Positions 1 to 8,180 of a stretch of DNA of 35,464 bases are shown one piece after another (the stretch's first letter is position 1; every line of letters begins with the position of its first letter). Position numbers and translations under genes: made by a program. The notes beneath the pieces were generated by a model. That model was not told the origin of the DNA. It was given only the letters and a program-made list of their open reading frames with translations, and did no database searches. The stretch comes from a virus: positions 1-35,464 of the IMG/VR virus record IMGVR_UViG_3300031862_000018; one strand, 5' to 3'.

Positions 1-185
1 GGGACAGGTCGGGAAAATATATGGCAATGGATATTGGCGGGATATTTGACCAAAGAAAGATCGCTTATGCAAACCTATCGACGACAACTCATCCAAACTG
101 GAATCCGGGCTTTTCAATGATTTACCATGGATTTCCTTATCTTTTTCATGAAGGAACTGATTTTTCATTCTGGCTTGAGAGATAA
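1..185 (+). CDS. 3' fragment of HTH-metallophosphoesterase gene (second copy of 34286-35338 end)
   Basis: The reading frame enters at the left edge and codes for the last 61 residues of the protein encoded whole at 34286-35338, ending in Leu-Glu-Arg and TAA at 183-185. Compared with the intact copy it has one amino-acid change (His for Gln, base 128) and otherwise silent changes. It is truncated by the window edge and is not a pseudogene. Annotate the function from the full copy. Confidence 0.9.
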   Translation, partial: DRSGKYMAMDIGGIFDQRKIAYANLSTTTHPNWNPGFSMIYHGFPYLFHEGTDFSFWLER

Positions 186-311
186 ACTACTATGAGGGTT
201 CTTAGAAGCTCAATAAAAATGAGAAATGACAGGATCGTTGTAGTTGAACAGGCAATCGTAAAACTTGAAGCATTGACAAATGAGAAGATTGGAAACATAA
301 ACAAAGAAATG
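1..311. repeat. Left copy of the imperfect terminal direct repeat
   Basis: Bases 1-311 match 35154-35464 with 8 substitutions and no gaps. The differences are at 128, 149, 179, 182, 190, 191, 227 and 239. Six lie in coding sequence and five of those are silent; 128 changes Gln to His in the phosphoesterase tail. The repeat shows the contig closes on itself, giving a unit length near 35153. It is not an exact overlap, so it joins two slightly different variants of the same locus. Confidence 0.95.
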
Positions 312-488
312 GCCGAAATAAAAAGTGATATCAAAAATCTTAAAGAAAATGAGATTCTCCACCTTGGCGAAGAAATTGGAAAACTTAAAGAAGAGATTGT
401 GAAACTTCGAATCTGGCAGGCGAAAGTGATGGGTGCTATCGGCCTTGTCTGGATTTTAATTCAGGTGGCTTTAAAAATATGGAAGTAA
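192..488 (+). CDS. XhlA-like coiled-coil protein with C-terminal membrane anchor
   Basis: 98 aa. Residues ~15-70 are a heptad-rich charged coiled coil (many Glu, Lys, Ile, Leu), followed by Arg/Trp and one hydrophobic membrane segment at ~80-96 that ends in Lys. Coiled coil plus single C-terminal TM is the architecture of XhlA-type holin-associated proteins, so a role at the inner membrane in lysis or as a membrane tether is inferred. No catalytic motif is seen. It follows the phosphoesterase gene by 6 bases, has only a weak SD, and overlaps the next ORF by 10 bases. Its 5' end is repeated at 35345. Confidence 0.6.
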   Translation: MRVLRSSIKMRNDRIVVVEQAIVKLEALTNEKIGNINKEMAEIKSDIKNLKENEILHLGEEIGKLKEEIVKLRIWQAKVMGAIGLVWILIQVALKIWK

Positions 489-655
489 AATTTAGTGTCT
501 TAATGAAATCATTGTCTATTAAAAGTCTAGTTTCTGGAGATAAAGCAGGAAGACTTCTTCTTGAGTTTAGAGTGGAAAATGATGATTTAATTTCAAAACT
601 CAACAGAATTATGAGGGCAGATGAAGAAATAAAAATTACAATTGAAAGACCATGA
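479..655 (+). CDS. Small hypothetical protein upstream of the small terminase
   Basis: 58 aa, start ATG 479, stop TGA 653-655. The start overlaps the 3' end of the XhlA-like gene and the stop overlaps the ATG at 652 (ATGA), so it fits exactly between two genes in a translationally coupled chain. The composition is mixed charged and hydrophobic, with a likely beta-rich N-terminal half and no recognisable motif. No strong SD is visible, consistent with coupling. Function unknown. Support is the gap-free overlap on both sides. Confidence 0.6.
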   Translation: MEVKFSVLMKSLSIKSLVSGDKAGRLLLEFRVENDDLISKLNRIMRADEEIKITIERP

Positions 656-960
656 TAAACACAGATTTAAAAACGGAGAGAAAACATAAAAGGGGCAATC
701 CTAATTTGCCCAAACCCGGGCCGGGCAGACCAAAAGGATTGCCAAATAAATTTACAAATTTAAAACAAGCCTTTTTAAATGTTTTTGAAAAATTGGGTGG
801 AGAAGAAGAACTCTATGATTGGGCAAAAAAAACAGAAAAAAATAAGGCCATGTTTTATCAATGGATAACAAAAATGCTTCCTGCAAATCTTGATGTTGAG
901 CACAGCGGCCAAATACTCCTTAAAGTATCGAATGAATATTTGCCAAGACTGGAGGAATAA
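652..960 (+). CDS. Probable terminase small subunit / DNA-packaging accessory protein
   Basis: 102 aa. The N-terminus is basic with a Gly/Pro-rich stretch (GNPNLPKPGPGRPKG, residues ~16-30), followed by helical segments and a conserved-looking MLPANLD near residue 75. Small proteins with this Gly-Pro-Arg leader are common directly upstream of large terminases and are often annotated as packaging or terminase small subunits, which recognise phage DNA and load it onto the motor. Call by position plus this pattern. ATG 652 overlaps the previous stop, and TerL begins 3 bases downstream. Confidence 0.55.
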   Translation: MINTDLKTERKHKRGNPNLPKPGPGRPKGLPNKFTNLKQAFLNVFEKLGGEEELYDWAKKTEKNKAMFYQWITKMLPANLDVEHSGQILLKVSNEYLPRLEE

Positions 961-963
961 ATT

Positions 964-2166
964 GTGGAGATTAATCTTAATGCACTGCTCAATCCAAAGA
1001 AAAAGCATAGAGAGATATTTCAGGCAACAGAAAGAGAGCTTGTGGTTTATGGCGGGGCGAATGCGGGAAAGACTTTTTCTGTTGCCGATAAAATTCTACT
1101 TCAGCCCGCCTTTCAAGGTGTGGATCTTAAAGTTTTATGTGTGAGAAGGACCTTGGCAAGTGCAAAGAAAACTACAATGGAACTTTTTGAAAATGAAGCT
1201 GAAAAGCTTGGAGTTCCTTTTGAGCTTAAGCGCCAGGATAGTATCGCCGAATATAGCTTTGGTTCAAGGTTATATTTTGTAGGGATGAATAACAAAGAAG
1301 ATATTATGCGGATTAAGGGAATGACAGATATAGATATTATTTGGGCAAATGAATTGGCTGAACTTCGGGAAGAAGACTACAAACAATTATTGCTGAAACT
1401 CCGGGGTGGTAAAGGCAAATATCACCAAATGATTTCCGACTTCAATCCTATCGGGACGAGTTCATGGATTTTCAAGCGCATGTTTAAAACAGATGATTAT
1501 GCTGGCATTCGAAAAATAAGACTCACGGTGGAAGATAATCCCTGGGTAGAACGGGAATATGTCGAATATCTTGATAAGCTAAAAGAACAGGACCCAAATT
1601 ATTATAAAATTTATAGACTCGGTGAATGGGGAGACATCGAGGGCGCAATCTATACAAACTGGGATATTGTCCAGAATCTCCCGACCAAAATTGATGAAAT
1701 AATTTATGGCCTTGATTTTGGATTCAATAATCCTACTGCGCTTCTGAGAATTTATCTTGCAGAACAAGAATTTTGGATTGAAGAACTGCTTTATAAAACA
1801 CATCTAACCAACGCTCGGCTGATTGAGGAAATGGGGACATTGGGCATAAATGCAACGGATCCAATTTATTGCGATTCGGCAGAACCGGCAAGAATAGAAG
1901 AAATAAGGCGGGCGGGATTTAATTCTCATCCCTCGGATAAAGATGTTAAGGCCGGAATAGATTTCCTAAAATCTAAGAAACTTCACATTCTTGAGGGCTC
2001 GGCGAATGCCATTGGGGAATTTACATCTGCCGCCTGGGCAAAAGATAAAGATGGGGCGTGGATGGAAATGCCCGTCAAATTTAAGGATCACTGTCCCGAT
2101 GCCGCAAGGTATGCAATCTATACGCATTGTGTTCATCGAGCCGAACCTCGAGTCTGGAGAGCATGA
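964..2166 (+). CDS. terL: Terminase large subunit (packaging ATPase and nuclease)
   Basis: 400 aa, GTG start at 964 after a GGAGG site. It drives DNA into the prohead and cuts the concatemer. Walker A is GGANAGKT (~30-37) and Walker B IDIIWANE (~123-130, catalytic Glu130). The RNase H-fold nuclease has acidic residues at D251 (GLDFG), D304 (YCDSAEP) and D379 (HCPDAARY), the usual three-Asp pattern. The length is normal for the PBSX/Terminase_3-type group. The stop overlaps the portal start. Genome-end chemistry (cos or pac) cannot be read from this sequence. Confidence 0.95.
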   Translation: MEINLNALLNPKKKHREIFQATERELVVYGGANAGKTFSVADKILLQPAFQGVDLKVLCVRRTLASAKKTTMELFENEAEKLGVPFELKRQDSIAEYSFGSRLYFVGMNNKEDIMRIKGMTDIDIIWANELAELREEDYKQLLLKLRGGKGKYHQMISDFNPIGTSSWIFKRMFKTDDYAGIRKIRLTVEDNPWVEREYVEYLDKLKEQDPNYYKIYRLGEWGDIEGAIYTNWDIVQNLPTKIDEIIYGLDFGFNNPTALLRIYLAEQEFWIEELLYKTHLTNARLIEEMGTLGINATDPIYCDSAEPARIEEIRRAGFNSHPSDKDVKAGIDFLKSKKLHILEGSANAIGEFTSAAWAKDKDGAWMEMPVKFKDHCPDAARYAIYTHCVHRAEPRVWRA

Positions 2167-4226
2167 TGAGAATTCCACTGTTAGGAAAGAAGCAGAAAAA
2201 CATAGAAAAAAAGAGCAATCTTGTGCAATATCAAAATGGAATTTATTTTCTTGGACTCTCTGGAATGAAAGGCCAGCAACGCCTGAAAAATTATATATCC
2301 GGCTATCTAAATGACACCGTTTATTCTTGTGTCAACCTTATTGTGCAATCTGCAGTTGCGGTCCCTTGGTTCTTATACCGCAAGCGTAAGGATTCTATCG
2401 AGGAGGTAAACACACATCCGCTTCTTAATTTTCAAGCCAGGCCTGCAATTGGAATGACTTGGCAGATGTTTCTTGAAGAGTCATTAATATTTTATTTGAT
2501 TGCCGGAAATAATTACTGGAGAAAACTCATTGGATCTTTTCGCAAATATGGAGAGTTTGAAATTCTTGAACCACAATATGTAGAAATAAAAGAATCTGGC
2601 GGCGAGATTCGAAGTTATAGATACGGGAGACCTGGCGCCCAGACAATTGAATTTGCGCCAGAAGAAATTATCCATATCAAGACCTTTAATCCAAAAAATA
2701 GACTCTATGGATTATCTAAAATTGAAATCCTCGCACGTCAAATCGACATTTCAAACTTCAGCCAAGAATGGATGCTGAGCCTGCTTGAAAATATGGCATG
2801 TCCGCCTGCAGCACTTTCAACCAAGGGCTCACTAACGGAACCACAAAGAACGGCGCTTAGGGCAATGCTAAAGCAAGATTATTCTGGATATGAGAATGTA
2901 GGCAATTGGCTAATCCTTGAGGGCGACATGGATGTCAAGAAGCTTGGCCTTACACCCGGAGAACTGCAGTTTCCAATAAATGAAAAAGTTAACATGAGGA
3001 AAATATGTGCAGCATTTAAGGTAGCGCCAGAACTTTTCGGTGATTCAGAAAACAAAACCTATTCAAATATCCAGGAGGCGCGAAAGGGTTTATATCAAGA
3101 GTCGGTGATCCCATTACTTGACGTATTCAAAGCTGCAATCAATTTGAAAGTTGTTCCAGATTTCGATGATTCTGGTGAGTTATTTTTTGATTATGACGTT
3201 TCGGGAATTGACGCCCTTTCTGAAGATCTGAATGCAAAGTGGACGCGGGTATTAAATGCAAAACGGGAAGGCTTGATAACTCGAGGCGAGGCACGAGAAG
3301 AGATTAATTATGGCATGCTTCCTGGCCCTGATATTTTGACAGAACCAATCTCCTCGGTTCCTGTTCCCGTTTTGGGAAAAACCTCGAGCAAGCAAATCAA
3401 ATCCACAGCTTTGATTCGCCAAAACTTCAAGGGTGGATTTTGGCAGGATGAAAAAAGGAAAGAAGCGAAATGGCATCATTTTGTGAAAACCGTTCAGTCA
3501 AGAGAACGGGCGCTTATTCCGATCGCCCAAAAATATCTTAGTCAACAAGCCTCAAGAATAAGGGCTGAAATAAAAAAAGCCCCAACCATATCGCAGTTAT
3601 CGCCCTGGGCGCTAATTAATAAAAAAGATGAGGCTCAAAAATTTGCAGATGCCACGCATCGCTGGTCAGTGGATACGTTTAAGCATGGAATTTCGCGTGG
3701 TCTTGCGGCTTCAAAGGGTGAACTTTTTGAGGGCGAAGCAAAGGAAGGAATATTTACGCCAGAGCAAGAGGAGACATTGAAAAAACTAATCCTTCATAGC
3801 GGCACAAAAATTGCTGAGACGACAATGGAAGAAGTGATGGATATGCTTCGCCTGGCTGAGGACGAGAACTGGACAATCGAAGAACTGACCCAGGCAATCA
3901 ATGCGAAGCTGGAGGATTTTTCCGCTGCTCGAGCGCGGCGAATTGCAAGAACAGAATCTGCGAAAATTGAGAATTATGCCGAACTTCAAGGCTATAAAAA
4001 GGCAGAATTTATTGATTACAAAGGCTGGCTAAGCGCTTTTGTTGAGAAGTCACGTCAAGCACACATGGATGCAGACCGCAGGTATTCAGATAATCCCATA
4101 CCGCTAGATCAAGCCTTTGAGGTTGACAATGAGGCCTTGGATTATCCCGGAGATCCGCATGGCTCTCCTGGAAATATCATAAATTGCTTATGTGCATTAT
4201 TCCCACAAGTAGGAGCGGGGGAATAA
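2163..4226 (+). CDS. Portal protein fused to MuF-like minor head domain
   Basis: 687 aa from ATG 2163, chosen because GGAG lies 3 bases upstream and ATGA overlaps the terL stop; a more upstream TTG lacks an SD. Residues ~1-400 are an HK97/SPP1-class portal: the dodecameric vertex ring with conserved patches such as HIKTFNP and NKTYSNIQEARK. Residues ~430-687 resemble the MuF/phage head morphogenesis domain, with ARRIARTES, KGWLSA, a His-Met-Asp-Ala-Asp segment and a C-terminal NIINCLC. Many phages encode these two as separate adjacent genes; here they are continuous, with no internal stop. The MuF part probably sits inside the head. Confidence 0.9.
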   Translation: MMRIPLLGKKQKNIEKKSNLVQYQNGIYFLGLSGMKGQQRLKNYISGYLNDTVYSCVNLIVQSAVAVPWFLYRKRKDSIEEVNTHPLLNFQARPAIGMTWQMFLEESLIFYLIAGNNYWRKLIGSFRKYGEFEILEPQYVEIKESGGEIRSYRYGRPGAQTIEFAPEEIIHIKTFNPKNRLYGLSKIEILARQIDISNFSQEWMLSLLENMACPPAALSTKGSLTEPQRTALRAMLKQDYSGYENVGNWLILEGDMDVKKLGLTPGELQFPINEKVNMRKICAAFKVAPELFGDSENKTYSNIQEARKGLYQESVIPLLDVFKAAINLKVVPDFDDSGELFFDYDVSGIDALSEDLNAKWTRVLNAKREGLITRGEAREEINYGMLPGPDILTEPISSVPVPVLGKTSSKQIKSTALIRQNFKGGFWQDEKRKEAKWHHFVKTVQSRERALIPIAQKYLSQQASRIRAEIKKAPTISQLSPWALINKKDEAQKFADATHRWSVDTFKHGISRGLAASKGELFEGEAKEGIFTPEQEETLKKLILHSGTKIAETTMEEVMDMLRLAEDENWTIEELTQAINAKLEDFSAARARRIARTESAKIENYAELQGYKKAEFIDYKGWLSAFVEKSRQAHMDADRRYSDNPIPLDQAFEVDNEALDYPGDPHGSPGNIINCLCALFPQVGAGE

Positions 4227-4240
4227 TGAGGAGTGAAAAA

Positions 4241-5152
4241 ATGGAAAATAAAATTTTTAAATTCTCGATTAAAGAACTTACCGATGACGGGAAGCTCTGG
4301 GGTTATCTTTCAACTTTTGGAAATTTGGATGCCGGAGGCGATATTGTAGATCGGGGGGCTTTCACAAAAACGCTTCAGGAAAATAACGCCTTCCCTCTTA
4401 TTTGGGCCCATTCAATCGGAGATCCCAGTTTGATTGTAGGTTCATTTTCTGCAAAAGAAGATGAAGATGGTCTTTTCATTGAGGCTGAATTTTTTATGGA
4501 CTTAGAGCCAGCCAAACAGGCATATAACGTTGTCAAAAAGTTATTTTTGAAAAAGGTAAAAATAGGATTATCGATGGGCTATAAGGCAATTAAGTGGATA
4601 GATGAAAAGCTAGATAATTCTTTTGTACGCCGGCTTAAGGAAGTTCAACTTGTGGAAGGATCATTGACGCTTTTTCCAATGAATAATCAAGCCTTGGTTC
4701 AAGATGTAAAAACCGGCGATAATGGATATTGGGAATATAAACCTTATCCTAATGAACATTCAGCTAGGCTTCGAGATCCAGATGATTTTGATCCTGATAC
4801 TTTCAGGAGAAAAAATGATGGTACGATTTATGGGAAGACCAAGGTTCCTGGAACTGTGGCCGTAATCTGGGGAAAACTTAAGGGACATAGTAAACCATCA
4901 GATCAACCAATTCCTCAAGCCCTTCGTTTCCCTACGGATGATTGGACGGCAGAAACGGCTAAAAAATGGCTAAAAGACAATAACGTAAAATATATTTCTT
5001 TTGAGGCAGCTAAGGCAAAAAGTGCACCTGGAGATGCACTCGGCATCGGGGAGCCGGACACATCCACTCCTCAAGCGGAGCCGCAAGATGAGGCTGAGAC
5101 GAAATTTCTCTCAGACCTTAAAAAAATCATCCAGGAACTTAAATCTATATAA
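4241..5152 (+). CDS. HK97-type prohead protease with C-terminal extension
   Basis: 303 aa from ATG 4241, preferred over ATG 4226 because GAGGAG sits 7 bases ahead of it. Residues ~1-160 match the U35/HK97 prohead protease fold: FGNLDAGGDIVDRGAF, then WAHS (catalytic His region), then GLSMGY and EGSLTLFPMN with the Ser. It processes the capsid precursor inside the prohead. Residues ~165-260 form a separate domain around EHSARLRDP and WTAETAKKWL, and the tail (~285-303) is a short helix that may scaffold. No separate scaffold gene is seen, so the extension may supply that role (inference). Confidence 0.88.
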   Translation: MENKIFKFSIKELTDDGKLWGYLSTFGNLDAGGDIVDRGAFTKTLQENNAFPLIWAHSIGDPSLIVGSFSAKEDEDGLFIEAEFFMDLEPAKQAYNVVKKLFLKKVKIGLSMGYKAIKWIDEKLDNSFVRRLKEVQLVEGSLTLFPMNNQALVQDVKTGDNGYWEYKPYPNEHSARLRDPDDFDPDTFRRKNDGTIYGKTKVPGTVAVIWGKLKGHSKPSDQPIPQALRFPTDDWTAETAKKWLKDNNVKYISFEAAKAKSAPGDALGIGEPDTSTPQAEPQDEAETKFLSDLKKIIQELKSI

Positions 5153-5163
5153 AGGAGAAAAAA

Positions 5164-6312
5164 TTGGAACAAGAAAAAATTATGAGTGAATTGACACAAG
5201 CCATTCAAACAATTCGTGACAAACAGACTGTTCTTGAAAATGCAAAAATCACAAAAGAGGTAGCTCAGGCAGAGATCAAAGCAATGATTGATCCTATCAC
5301 CACCAAGCTTGATCAGCTTGAAGTTCAATACAAGAAGCTTTCAACCAAGACGGATGGCACAAAAGAGAAATCTCCTGAGCATAAGGCTTTTCTGGATTAT
5401 CTTCGCTTCGGTCAAGTTTCAGAACTGCTCAGAAAAGCAAATCCGCTTGAAACAAAAGTTCTCAAGCTTTCAGATGCGACTACCGGGGGATATCTCTCTA
5501 CGCCCGAGGTTTCAGATGAGCTAATCAAAAACATTGTAGAATTTTCGCCAATCCGGTCTATTGCTCGGGTGCGGACCACTGGAAAAGAGAGCGTTCTTGT
5601 AAGAAAAAGAACCGGCAGTTTCTCTGCATCGTGGGTTGGAGAAGTGGGAACAAAATCAGAGACAACCGGCCTGAAATATGGGCTGGAACAACTCCCTGTT
5701 CATGAGATGTATGCTCTTGTTGACATTTCGAATTGGGACCTCGAGGATTCGGACTTTGATCTTGAGGCGGAACTCAATACTGAGTTCGCAGAGCAGTTTG
5801 GAGTGGCCGAGGGAACAGCTTTCGTAAGTGGAAATTCGGTTGCCAAACCAGAGGGCATTTTAACGAATGCTGATGTTGGATCTGTGGTTTCTGGTAGTGC
5901 CGCAGCACTGACGGCGGATGGTTTCTTTAAGTTATATTTCGAACCCAAATCCGCTTATGCGAATAATTGCCGCTGGATTATGCGCCGGGCCACAATGCTT
6001 GCAGCTTCTATCCTGAAAGACAGCCAGAACAATTACCTCTTGCGCAGGCTAGGCGAATCTCCAGTCTGGAATATCCTCGGCGCTGATGTTGTGGAATGTC
6101 CTGATATGCCGGCAGTCGCCGCAGACGCCTATGCCGTAGCCTTTGGAGACTTCAAGCAGGGTTATCTAATCGTTGATCGTATTGCTATTGCTGTTTTGCG
6201 TGATCCCTTCTCTGCTGCAACCTCAAACGCTGTCCGGTTCCATGCCAGAAAAAGAGTTGGTGGCCAGGTTATTAAAGCCGAAGCCATCAAGAAGATGAAG
6301 ATTTCGGCATAA
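5164..6312 (+). CDS. Major capsid protein, HK97 fold
   Basis: 382 aa. The TTG start at 5164 has GGAG 6 bases upstream; an ATG at 5182 is the alternative. Residues ~1-75 are a Lys/Glu/Gln-rich helical delta (scaffold-like) region, probably cut off by the upstream protease. The remainder is the HK97 core, with features such as LSDATTGGYLSTPEVSDEL, SNWDLEDSDFDLEAEL, GNSVAKPEGILT and a C-terminal RVGGQV. It follows the protease by 11 bases, the standard order. The main shell protein, needed in hundreds of copies. Confidence 0.95.
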   Translation: MEQEKIMSELTQAIQTIRDKQTVLENAKITKEVAQAEIKAMIDPITTKLDQLEVQYKKLSTKTDGTKEKSPEHKAFLDYLRFGQVSELLRKANPLETKVLKLSDATTGGYLSTPEVSDELIKNIVEFSPIRSIARVRTTGKESVLVRKRTGSFSASWVGEVGTKSETTGLKYGLEQLPVHEMYALVDISNWDLEDSDFDLEAELNTEFAEQFGVAEGTAFVSGNSVAKPEGILTNADVGSVVSGSAAALTADGFFKLYFEPKSAYANNCRWIMRRATMLAASILKDSQNNYLLRRLGESPVWNILGADVVECPDMPAVAADAYAVAFGDFKQGYLIVDRIAIAVLRDPFSAATSNAVRFHARKRVGGQVIKAEAIKKMKISA

Positions 6313-6323
6313 GGAGAATAAAA

Positions 6324-6743
6324 ATGAAAAGTTTATCAAGAGATGTTTATCCGGTTATTTCTTTTAGAGATGGAGCGAGAACGGCAGCAGCTAATGGTGA
6401 TGCTACGGTTGACCTTCAGGGTTATCAAGGCGCTTTAATTGTCATCCAAAGCGGAACAATTACAGATGGAACACTCTATACATTCGAGTTGAAAGAATCC
6501 GATGATGATTCAACCTATAGTGCAGTTGCCGATGCCGACCTCGTAGCTGGTGGTCCGGCAAATACCGATGTTGAGCCCTCATTTGCCGCTACCGATGATA
6601 ATCATACGCATTGGTTCAGCTATGTGGGCACCAAGCGCTATCTGCGGATTGATTTAGCTACGGTTACCGGCTCACCTTCAACTGGTGGGCATTTTATTGG
6701 AACGGTTATCAAGGGTGCACCAAGACATGCTCCAGTAGTTTAA
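6324..6743 (+). CDS. Probable capsid decoration / head-associated protein
   Basis: 139 aa, ATG 6324 with AAGGAG upstream. The protein is beta-rich, with low Lys and many Asp/Thr/Gly, and segments such as SGTITDGTLYTFELKESDDD and KRYLRIDLATVTG. Proteins of this type directly after HK97-type capsid genes are generally head decoration or stabilisation proteins. No enzymatic motif is visible. It is followed by a strong hairpin, so capsid and this gene may form the 3' end of a high-copy mRNA. Function by position and fold class only. Confidence 0.6.
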   Translation: MKSLSRDVYPVISFRDGARTAAANGDATVDLQGYQGALIVIQSGTITDGTLYTFELKESDDDSTYSAVADADLVAGGPANTDVEPSFAATDDNHTHWFSYVGTKRYLRIDLATVTGSPSTGGHFIGTVIKGAPRHAPVV

Positions 6744-6762
6744 TTGACTAATTGAGGATTGA

Positions 6763-6784
6763 GGGGAGAGTTTCGGCTCTCCCC
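6763..6784 (+). terminator. Intercistronic hairpin, 8-bp perfect stem with UUCG-like loop
   Basis: GGGGAGAG (6763-6770) pairs perfectly with CTCTCCCC (6777-6784) around TTTCGG, which can form a UUCG tetraloop closed by a U-G pair. There is no T tract after it, so it is more likely an mRNA-stabilising or attenuating element than a classic terminator. It separates the capsid/decoration genes from the low-copy connector genes. Confidence 0.6.
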
Positions 6785-6809
6785 CTGATCCTACAAAGGA
6801 GAAGATGGA

Positions 6810-7007
6810 ATGAAAATACGCATGCTTTCTACACAGAAAGGAAGCCCCGACGGAATCCAGGTCAATGAATATGAAGTTGGCCAGAAATATGACCTTCCCC
6901 AGGGATTGGCAATGGTCTTTCTCAAACTTGGCTGGGCTGAGGAGGATAAAGATCTGGGTAGTGCACCAGAAAAGAAGGCTGGGAAAAAATTGAAAAGAAA
7001 AGGATAA
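6810..7007 (+). CDS. Small head-region hypothetical protein with basic tail
   Basis: 65 aa, ATG 6810 with AAAGGAG upstream. It has a compact first ~50 residues (NEYEVGQKYDLPQGLAMVFLKLGWAEE) and a Lys-rich C-terminus. Its layout (short beta segment, 'Y-x-V', helix ending in a small/aromatic patch, charged tail) resembles the protein at 8676-8885. Proteins of this size between capsid and connector genes are common and usually uncharacterised. Function unknown. Confidence 0.65.
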   Translation: MKIRMLSTQKGSPDGIQVNEYEVGQKYDLPQGLAMVFLKLGWAEEDKDLGSAPEKKAGKKLKRKG

Positions 7008-7010
7008 AAA

Positions 7011-7598
7011 ATGTCATTAACCGCAAGAGCACTTGTCCCCCTGGCTGATGTAAAAACTTACCTTTCTATTGGGGATACAACCTACGATACCATTCTTGAA
7101 CAATTGATTAATTCTGTCTCGGATGAAATCAATTCCTTTACAAACCGCAATTTGGCCGAAACTACTTATACTGACCTATACCTTGATGGAAATGGAAAAC
7201 AGATACTCTTTCTGCCAAATTATCCGATTACAGCTATGACCTCGGTTTATGAAGATGGAGAGCTTCTGGTTGAGGGCGAGGATGACGACTATCTTGTTTA
7301 TCAAGATGAGGGATATCTCTGGCGCGTAAATCGCACCTGGTATTTAGGACCAAAGAAAATAAAGGTCACATATACGGCGGGATATGTTTGTTTGACTGGA
7401 ACGATTACACTTCCCCATGACTTGAAACTTGCAACTATGATGAAAATAGCAAGAGAATGGAAGAAACAGAAATCTCAGCTCTGGGGTGAAGACTCACGTT
7501 CATTTCCAGATGGCTCTGTAAGCACGTCACATCTTGATGATGAATTTCTGGAAGCGGAACTCCGAATTCTTGAGAAATACAAAAGGCGAAAGATATGA
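7011..7598 (+). CDS. Head-tail connector, gp6-like adaptor
   Basis: 195 aa, ATG 7011, 3 bases after the previous stop. The N-terminus, with LADVKTYLSI followed by a helical IDxxIxxxTxR-like stretch (VSDEINSFTNRNLAETTYTD), is typical of the HK97 gp6/SPP1 gp15-like adaptor family, which forms a ring under the portal. The middle is beta-rich (KIKVTYTAGY is the usual family signature) and the C-terminus is helical and charged. It overlaps the next gene by 4 bases. Length is normal for an adaptor with a C-terminal extension. Confidence 0.8.
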   Translation: MSLTARALVPLADVKTYLSIGDTTYDTILEQLINSVSDEINSFTNRNLAETTYTDLYLDGNGKQILFLPNYPITAMTSVYEDGELLVEGEDDDYLVYQDEGYLWRVNRTWYLGPKKIKVTYTAGYVCLTGTITLPHDLKLATMMKIAREWKKQKSQLWGEDSRSFPDGSVSTSHLDDEFLEAELRILEKYKRRKI

Positions 7599-8179
7599 AA
7601 TTTCAAAGCGATTTCACTGGCGCAATCAAGAAGACTAAAGCTGCGCTCAATATTCCCAGGGCGGCTAGATTTCAACTTACAAAATGGACATCTGAGGCGG
7701 TTCGGGCGGTAAAACAATCGGCAATGAACATGAAGAAAAGTGGCCGAAAGACAAGTCAGCTTGCGCGCAATATCGGAAGCAAGACAGAGGTTGAAGGCTC
7801 AACCTATAAGACCGTAATAGGAACTGGCGTAGGATCTGCGAAAAGTGTCGTTTATGCTCGAATCCAGGAAGAGGGCGGGACAATCAAGCCAAGACGAAGA
7901 AAATTTTTGACTGTGCCCTTACCTGGAATAATGGGCGTGGCTTCAAATTATCCAGACGCCTTCTGTATTCGAAGCAAAGCCGGTAATCTATTGATTGTTG
8001 AACGGAAAGGTAAAGATGGCATTCGCCCCCTCTTTGTCTTGAAAAAACAAGTTACACTTCCGGCGACTCATTGGTTCAGCCGGCCACTATCAGAGAAGCT
8101 TCCTATGCTCAAACAGATGATGGAAGAGGGCGAACTTTTTAAAGTCGCTCAAAGATTAGGCGAAAAGGGAGGCGCATAA
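7595..8179 (+). CDS. HK97 gp10-like tail-component / neck protein
   Basis: 194 aa, start overlapping the previous stop by ATGA. A basic helical N-terminus is followed by a central VYARIQEEGGTIKPRRRKFLTVPLP stretch (written here as VYARIQEEGGTIKP then RRRKFLTVPLP) resembling the 'YAxxxExGG' hallmark of HK97 gp10/minor tail neck proteins. The C-terminus has HWFSRPLSEK. It lies between the gp6-like adaptor and the tail terminator candidate, the usual place for a neck protein joining head and tail. Confidence 0.75.
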   Translation: MKFQSDFTGAIKKTKAALNIPRAARFQLTKWTSEAVRAVKQSAMNMKKSGRKTSQLARNIGSKTEVEGSTYKTVIGTGVGSAKSVVYARIQEEGGTIKPRRRKFLTVPLPGIMGVASNYPDAFCIRSKAGNLLIVERKGKDGIRPLFVLKKQVTLPATHWFSRPLSEKLPMLKQMMEEGELFKVAQRLGEKGGA

Positions 8180-8180
8180 C

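Noticed and set aside
6763-6784. Rho-independent terminator
   Set aside because: The stem is strong but no T run follows; left as a hairpin of uncertain role.
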